Positions 59,608-64,000 of a stretch of DNA of 64,000 bases are shown one piece after another. Made by a program: the position numbers and the translations under genes. The notes under the pieces were generated by a model that was given only the letters and a program-made list of their open reading frames with translations, searched no databases and was not told the origin of the DNA. The DNA lies in contig NZ_WOXS01000001.1 of assembly GCF_009852415.1 (NCBI RefSeq), positions 124,001 to 188,000 on the forward strand. The letters are read 5' to 3'. The stretch comes from Streptomyces sp. Tu 3180. Its GTDB lineage: Bacteria; Actinomycetota; Actinomycetes; Streptomycetales; Streptomycetaceae. Position 1 is the first letter of the stretch. Each line of letters opens with the position of its first letter.

Positions 59608-62517
59608 TCACGTCACCTCCAGACCATCCAGGCGGCTGTACCGGAGCGAGAATCCTGCCAGCCGGGTCTGACAGTTCTCATTGAGAGCGAGGATCAGCTG
59701 GTCGGAGAGCCAAGGGCTTTCCTTCCCCTGCCACTTGGGCAGATACAGCCGCTCTAGCTCCTCGATGGCCCGGTCCATGGTCTCGCCGGAGAACTGCAAG
59801 GGGAGCCGTAGCCCGCAGCTCGCGGCCGTACGGGCCGCGAACCGCGTCGGCGTCGCGTCCTGCGGCAACTCGAGGCCTGCGCGCTGCCGCCCTTTGCGGT
59901 CCGGCTTGAGCCACGGCAGGGTGGCGAGGCTTCCGTCACCGCGCCGCTGCACGACGACGACCTCCAGACTGTCCCGGCTGTCGCGGACCTGAGCACGCCC
60001 GGTGGAGGTGTCGTCCGTGTCGCCCACCCCGGCGGCGACCCAGCCGAACAGCGGCCGCCCCGGCTTGCCGACATCCCCCAGACGGAACACGGCGGCGCGC
60101 CCGGCCTGGTCGTCGCGGTGCCGCTCGAACAGCTCGCGCGCCTCCTTCAACGCGTCCTGCCAATGGTCCGGTCCGATCGGGTCTTCCCCGTATGCGCTCT
60201 GCACGAGCGGGCTGATGTCCGCCGGGAGCCGTACCGGCCGCCGGGACCCGCCCTCCAGGTGGGGGAGGAGCACCGCGGCCGACCGCAGTAGGGCGTACCT
60301 TCCGTACACGGCGACCGACCCCCGCACCGGGGCAGGCACGTCCGCCGTCCAGTCGGCTCCCGTCACCAGACAGCGCGCCGTCCGCAAGGGCTCAGGCCGC
60401 TCCCCTTGGCCTCGTCCGCGCTGGTGGCGGTGCAGGCGCCCCATGCGCTGCAGGAGTAGGTCGACGGGGCACAGGTCACTGACCAGCAGGTCGAAGTCGA
60501 CATCCAGGGACTGCTCGGCGACCTGGCTGGCCACCACGATGTGCCGACCCGTCGGCCTGTCGTCCGTCTTCTCCGAAGGCCCGAAGAGACGGAGCAGTGT
60601 GCTGTCCTTGTCCGCCCGGTCGAGGTCGACGAAGCACGAGTGGGCCACGGTCACGTTCTCGGCGCCGAACCTGTCGCGCAGCACGTGGGCCGTCTCCAGC
60701 ACCCGCTTGACCGTGTTCCGGATCACCAGCACGCACCCGCCGTCAGCCAGTTCACTTTCCAGCCGGTCGGCGAGGACGTCCAGATCGTCGGCGAGGCGCT
60801 CCACCTGTACGGTCGTCGACCGGCCCGATGCCTGCGGGCTTCGGGCCAGCGGAGTACCACCCGGTGCGACGGCGGTCAGCAGCGGATACGCGTCCGATGC
60901 GGTCGTGTCCCCGGGAGCGACCGCATCAGTACGGCCGGAATACGCCGCGACGAGTTCACGTCTGCGTGAGGCCGGCAGGGTCGCGGACAGCACCACCACC
61001 GGGACCCGGTACGCGCCCAACCAGGACAGCACCCGGTCCAGGTACACGCTCATGTACGTGTCGTAGGCGTGCGCCTCGTCGATGACCACGACCTTCCCGG
61101 CCACGGCGAGGTGCCGCAGCGCCAGGTGCCTGCTCTTCAACCCGGCGAACAGCAACTGGTCGATGGTGCCCGCGACGAACGAGGCCAGCATGGCCTTCTT
61201 GCGGCCACGCAACCAGGCGTGCGCCACGAGCTCGGCCCCCGCGCGGTGCTGTTCGTCCAGCCTCTGCCGGGGTGCGGGCTCGGATTCATCCACGCCAACG
61301 GCCACGACCTGTCCCGTACGGGCCATCAGGCCGGCGAAGTCCTCATTGAGGGCTGCCTTGGAATGGGCCAGCTGCACCGAGCGGCGTGAGCCGGCCACCC
61401 CCGGCAGCCGATCCAGCCAGTCGAGCAGGCGAGGGAACATGGCATTGCCGGTGGCCATGGTGGGCAGGGCGAAGAACACCCCTCCCGCGCCCGAGCGCGC
61501 CGCGAAGATCTCGGCCACGGCGAGCGCCGCCTCCGTCTTGCCCTCGCCCATCGGCGCCTCGACGATCATCAGACCGGGTGCTTCCATCTCCCGGGCGAGT
61601 GCCACGGCCGCTTCCTGGACAGGGCGTATCTCCGCTCCCGTCGGCAGCTCGAACCGGGAGGTGAACAGCTCCTCGGCACTTCGGTCCGGTTCTTCGGCCC
61701 GCCAGGGATCCGGCAGGTCCAGTCCCTGCCAGGCCACGGCGAGACGCTCCTGGTCATCGCGGGACGCACCATCGGGGAAGTACGGGAAGAGGTCCGGGTT
61801 GCTGGCGATCCAGTCGGAGACGATGACCAGCGCGGTGAGCAGCACCTGCACCGGCTGCGGCAGCCTGACCGTCCGCCATCCCCCCAGCCTTTCGGCCACA
61901 CCGAAACGCTCGGCACAGGCGTTGAGCAGCTCGGTCTGCACCTGCCGCCAGACACGGCCGCTCGCACCAGGAGTGCGCAGCAACTCCTCATGCTCATACA
62001 GAGCCTTGATCTGGCCGTGCTCGGGCGGCACACCGTGATGTCCGCCCACAGCAACCGTGAACTGCCCGGTCCGGTTGGGCGCCCACCCGTGTCGTTCCTC
62101 CAGCCACTCCCCCAGCAGCACCTGCCCGGCCAGACCGTGCGGCGCGATCCGACGGTCCGGCCCCATCGCCCTCGCCGAGCGCATCTCCAGCCCTCGACCG
62201 CGCATCACGTCGGCGAGCTGATCGACCTGACACGCGAACGCCGGAGTGGCCTTCCCGATGTCGTGCACACCGGCGAGCCATACGGCGAGGGCACGTGCGT
62301 CCGCCTCACCCTGCGGCAACGCCTCGGCCACCAGCCTCCGCACCCCTACCGGCAACCACCGGTCCCACAACAGGCCGGCCACCGCAGCACTGTCCTCCAT
62401 GTGCCGCCACAACGGCAGCCAACCGTCGGTGTCACGATCATGCTTGGCCCATACCGACCGAGCTGGCTCCCCAAGCCGGCGCAATAGGTCGGAACGAGGG
62501 CTCCCCCCATCGCTCAT
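59608..62517 (-). CDS. cas3: Cas3 nuclease-helicase
   Basis: 969 aa from the ATG at 62517 (MSDGGSPRSDLLRRLGE); a longer in-frame form from a GTG at 62619 is possible but atypical. The N-terminal HD nuclease has His39 (LWRHMEDSAAVAG), His85-Asp86 (GVHDIGKATPAF), His127 and the GGHHG pair near 160. The SF2 helicase has Walker A APMGEGKTEAAL (321 onward), DEAH at 480-483 (VVVIDEAHAYD), LSATLP and the motif VI region LLLQRMGRLHRH. Cas3 is recruited by Cascade to nick, unwind and degrade target DNA. It is transcribed separately from the Cascade operon and diverges from array 2. Confidence 0.96.
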   Translation of the reverse strand: MSDGGSPRSDLLRRLGEPARSVWAKHDRDTDGWLPLWRHMEDSAAVAGLLWDRWLPVGVRRLVAEALPQGEADARALAVWLAGVHDIGKATPAFACQVDQLADVMRGRGLEMRSARAMGPDRRIAPHGLAGQVLLGEWLEERHGWAPNRTGQFTVAVGGHHGVPPEHGQIKALYEHEELLRTPGASGRVWRQVQTELLNACAERFGVAERLGGWRTVRLPQPVQVLLTALVIVSDWIASNPDLFPYFPDGASRDDQERLAVAWQGLDLPDPWRAEEPDRSAEELFTSRFELPTGAEIRPVQEAAVALAREMEAPGLMIVEAPMGEGKTEAALAVAEIFAARSGAGGVFFALPTMATGNAMFPRLLDWLDRLPGVAGSRRSVQLAHSKAALNEDFAGLMARTGQVVAVGVDESEPAPRQRLDEQHRAGAELVAHAWLRGRKKAMLASFVAGTIDQLLFAGLKSRHLALRHLAVAGKVVVIDEAHAYDTYMSVYLDRVLSWLGAYRVPVVVLSATLPASRRRELVAAYSGRTDAVAPGDTTASDAYPLLTAVAPGGTPLARSPQASGRSTTVQVERLADDLDVLADRLESELADGGCVLVIRNTVKRVLETAHVLRDRFGAENVTVAHSCFVDLDRADKDSTLLRLFGPSEKTDDRPTGRHIVVASQVAEQSLDVDFDLLVSDLCPVDLLLQRMGRLHRHQRGRGQGERPEPLRTARCLVTGADWTADVPAPVRGSVAVYGRYALLRSAAVLLPHLEGGSRRPVRLPADISPLVQSAYGEDPIGPDHWQDALKEARELFERHRDDQAGRAAVFRLGDVGKPGRPLFGWVAAGVGDTDDTSTGRAQVRDSRDSLEVVVVQRRGDGSLATLPWLKPDRKGRQRAGLELPQDATPTRFAARTAASCGLRLPLQFSGETMDRAIEELERLYLPKWQGKESPWLSDQLILALNENCQTRLAGFSLRYSRLDGLEVT

Positions 62518-62738
62518 GGGTGATTGATACAGCGAAAGCTCGGCTCCGCACACCAAAACGAGCAAACAGAAGTATCCGCAGGAAAACAGCACCTCCAAGC
62601 CGTACGATGATCGGCTCACCTTCGAGTCAATGAGAAGCGCCTACGAGACCAGAAACCCCCGCCATGTCCCATTTGCCGGAAACTGTATAAGTTACTGAAA
62701 GCACGTCTCCGCAGCAATAAAATCCCAGGTCAGGCAGT
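62518..62738. promoter_or_regulatory. cas3 / CRISPR array 2 divergent region with array 2 leader
   Basis: The right part (62670-62738) is the leader of array 2. It has CATTTGCCGGAA at 62670-62681, 57 nt from the first repeat, and an AT-richer block AATAAAATCCCAGGTCA before the repeat, matching the array 1 leader. The left part should hold the cas3 promoter; no clear elements were assigned. Confidence 0.8.
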
Positions 62739-64000
62739 CTGCTCCCCGCACCCGCGGGGATGGTCCCAAAGCCGGTGAAATTATCACGGCCAGAGTTAAC
62801 TGCTCCCCGCACCCGCGGGGATGGTCCCCTCGGGCCGGATCGAGACGTAACCGCGTCCGACCTGCTCCCCGCACCCGCGGGGATGGTCCCAGCACTTTCA
62901 ACGGCACTTCAACGGCACTCGTCTGCTCCCCGCACCCGCGGGGATGGTCCCGGAACAACCGGCTGCGCTCGGCTGCGCGACACCTGCTCCCCGCACCCGC
63001 GGGGATGGTCCCTCGCCGAAATCCACGGGGTGAGCGTGTCGACGCTGCTCCCCGCACCCGCGGGGATGGTCCCCGGCTCGCCATCTCCCGATAGGTGAGC
63101 GGCGGCTGCTCCCCGCACCCGCGGGGATGGTCCCGACAGATGCGGGCGACGCCCGCTGAGCTCCGGCTGCTCCCCGCACCCGCGGGGATGGTCCCTGGCC
63201 CGCGTCCACCCATCGGAGAACGGTCCGCTGCTCCCCGCACCCGCGGGGATGGTCCCGGCCACGGCCGCACTCATCGCACATCGTTCCCCTGCTCCCCGCA
63301 CCCGCGGGGATGGTCCGCCTTCCTGCCACACCGTGGCCGGGCCGTCCGGGCGTCCGTCCTCCTGCTCCCCGCACCCGCGGGGATGGTCCCACGGCCGGCA
63401 TCCCCAGCAAGCGCGGGGGGAACTGCTCCCCGCACCCGCGGGGATGGTCCCGCGCGCCGGAACGCCCTCGGCCCTGCTGAACGCTGCTCCCCGCACCCGC
63501 GGGGATGGTCCCGACAACCCGCAGGCCAGCCTCGCGACCGTGACCTGCTCCCCGCACCCGCGGGGATGGTCCCGTTCCGCCCCAGAACGGGGCGAACAAC
63601 GGCAACTGCTCCCCGCACCCGCGGGGATGGTCCCTCAGCGCTTCCGACTTCCGTCACGTGACGAAACTGCTCCCCGCACCCGCGGGGATGGTCCGTCGCC
63701 GCCCGCTGGCTGATGGGTGAAGCCGTGCTGCTCCCCGCACCCGCGGGGATGGTCCCGGTGGCGCGGCACGGGCGGCCACCACTTCCAGCTGCTCCCCGCA
63801 CCCGCGGGGATGGTCCCGCCCTCGTTGCGCGTCCCCATCATGAAGGAGCCTGCTCCCCGCACCCGCGGGGATGGTCCCGCCGGCCTGGCGCAGGATCTGC
63901 CGGACGCGGACTGCTCCCCGCACCCGCGGGGATGGTCCCCAGGTCGGCCAGCGAGACGTCGAGGACGTGGGCTGCTCCCCGCACCCGCGGGGATGGTCCC
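62739..64000 (+). CRISPR. Type I-E CRISPR array 2, 21 repeats, continues past the window
   Basis: The 29-bp repeat CTGCTCCCCGCACCCGCGGG, then GATGGTCCC, is the reverse complement of the array 1 repeat. Repeats start at 62739, 62800, 62862 and then every 61 bp to 63289. The next is at 63362, and then every 61 bp to 63972, whose last base is the last base of the window. Spacers are 32 nt except the second (33 nt) and the tenth (63318-63361, 44 nt). Two repeats (63289, 63667) end in G instead of C. The leader is at the left next to cas3, so the newest spacers are at the left end. Confidence 0.97.

Noticed and set aside
1..64000. tRNA, rRNA or riboswitch genes
   Set aside because: No GTTC-loop/acceptor pattern, rRNA motif or known riboswitch core was found by eye.

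Overview
The window is high-GC actinobacterial DNA with strong third-position GC bias. A conservon (cvnABCD plus two P450s), an FxLD-type lanthipeptide locus, XRE/ATPase regulator sets, DUF6415 proteins and a streptogrisin-like protease all point to Streptomyces or a close relative. It reads as an accessory region (chromosome arm or large plasmid), with many insertion sequences and remnants on the left and a large type I-E CRISPR-Cas locus on the right.

Layout. 1-7 kb: a short PIN-like ORF, a secreted PQQ-type beta-propeller, a DUF6644/DUF6152/LysR module bracketed by a 55-bp direct repeat, then IS wreckage. 7-10 kb: a secreted S1 protease and an rve-type IS. 9.9-17 kb: a four-gene leftward operon encoding a CHAT (caspase-like) protein, a Cys-rich small protein, a two-TM protein and a 1587-aa TPR protein. 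17.1-20.2 kb: three IS elements packed end to end (two IS5-like, one IS701-like). 20.4-36.5 kb: a co-directional leftward run with a DUF6415 protein, a GH15 glycoside hydrolase, cvnA-B-C-D, a CYP157-like and a CYP154-like P450, a LuxR-type regulator, an FxLD lanthipeptide precursor, LanB, LanC, a LanB-C-domain/PIMT-methyltransferase fusion and a TPR-like protein. 36.7-45.5 kb: regulators, a TrmO-like protein, ATP-binding anti-sigma-like proteins, and plasmid-flavoured ORFs including a broken DciA/DUF721 gene. 45.7-64 kb: CRISPR array 1 (about 108 repeats), cas2-cas1-cas6e-cas5e-cas7e-casB-casA (one leftward operon), a 0.75-kb non-cas interval, cas3, and CRISPR array 2 (21 repeats, running off the window end).

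The most interesting signal is in the interval between cas3 and casA. It holds a rightward small two-TM ORF (59149-59376) behind a good sigma-70-type promoter. About 100 bp downstream lies a cryptic mini-array: two degenerate I-E repeats exactly 61 bp apart, with the hairpin kept by a compensatory base pair and a near-normal 5' handle, framing a 32-nt spacer. The first 11 nt of that spacer recur twice in the promoter/5' leader of the small ORF. One copy is perfect and the other differs only at position 6, the base that Cascade does not read. Both copies follow the same trinucleotide, AAC. This is the architecture expected of a CreTA-like addiction module, or of a Cascade-guided autoregulator, in which a crRNA-like guide directs Cascade to silence a potentially toxic membrane peptide. 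I infer this from sequence alone.

Several otherwise intact genes (DUF6152, a P450, a DUF721 gene, the LuxR gene, transposases) carry single-base shifts, at least two in or beside G/C runs. Some of these may be sequencing errors rather than real decay.
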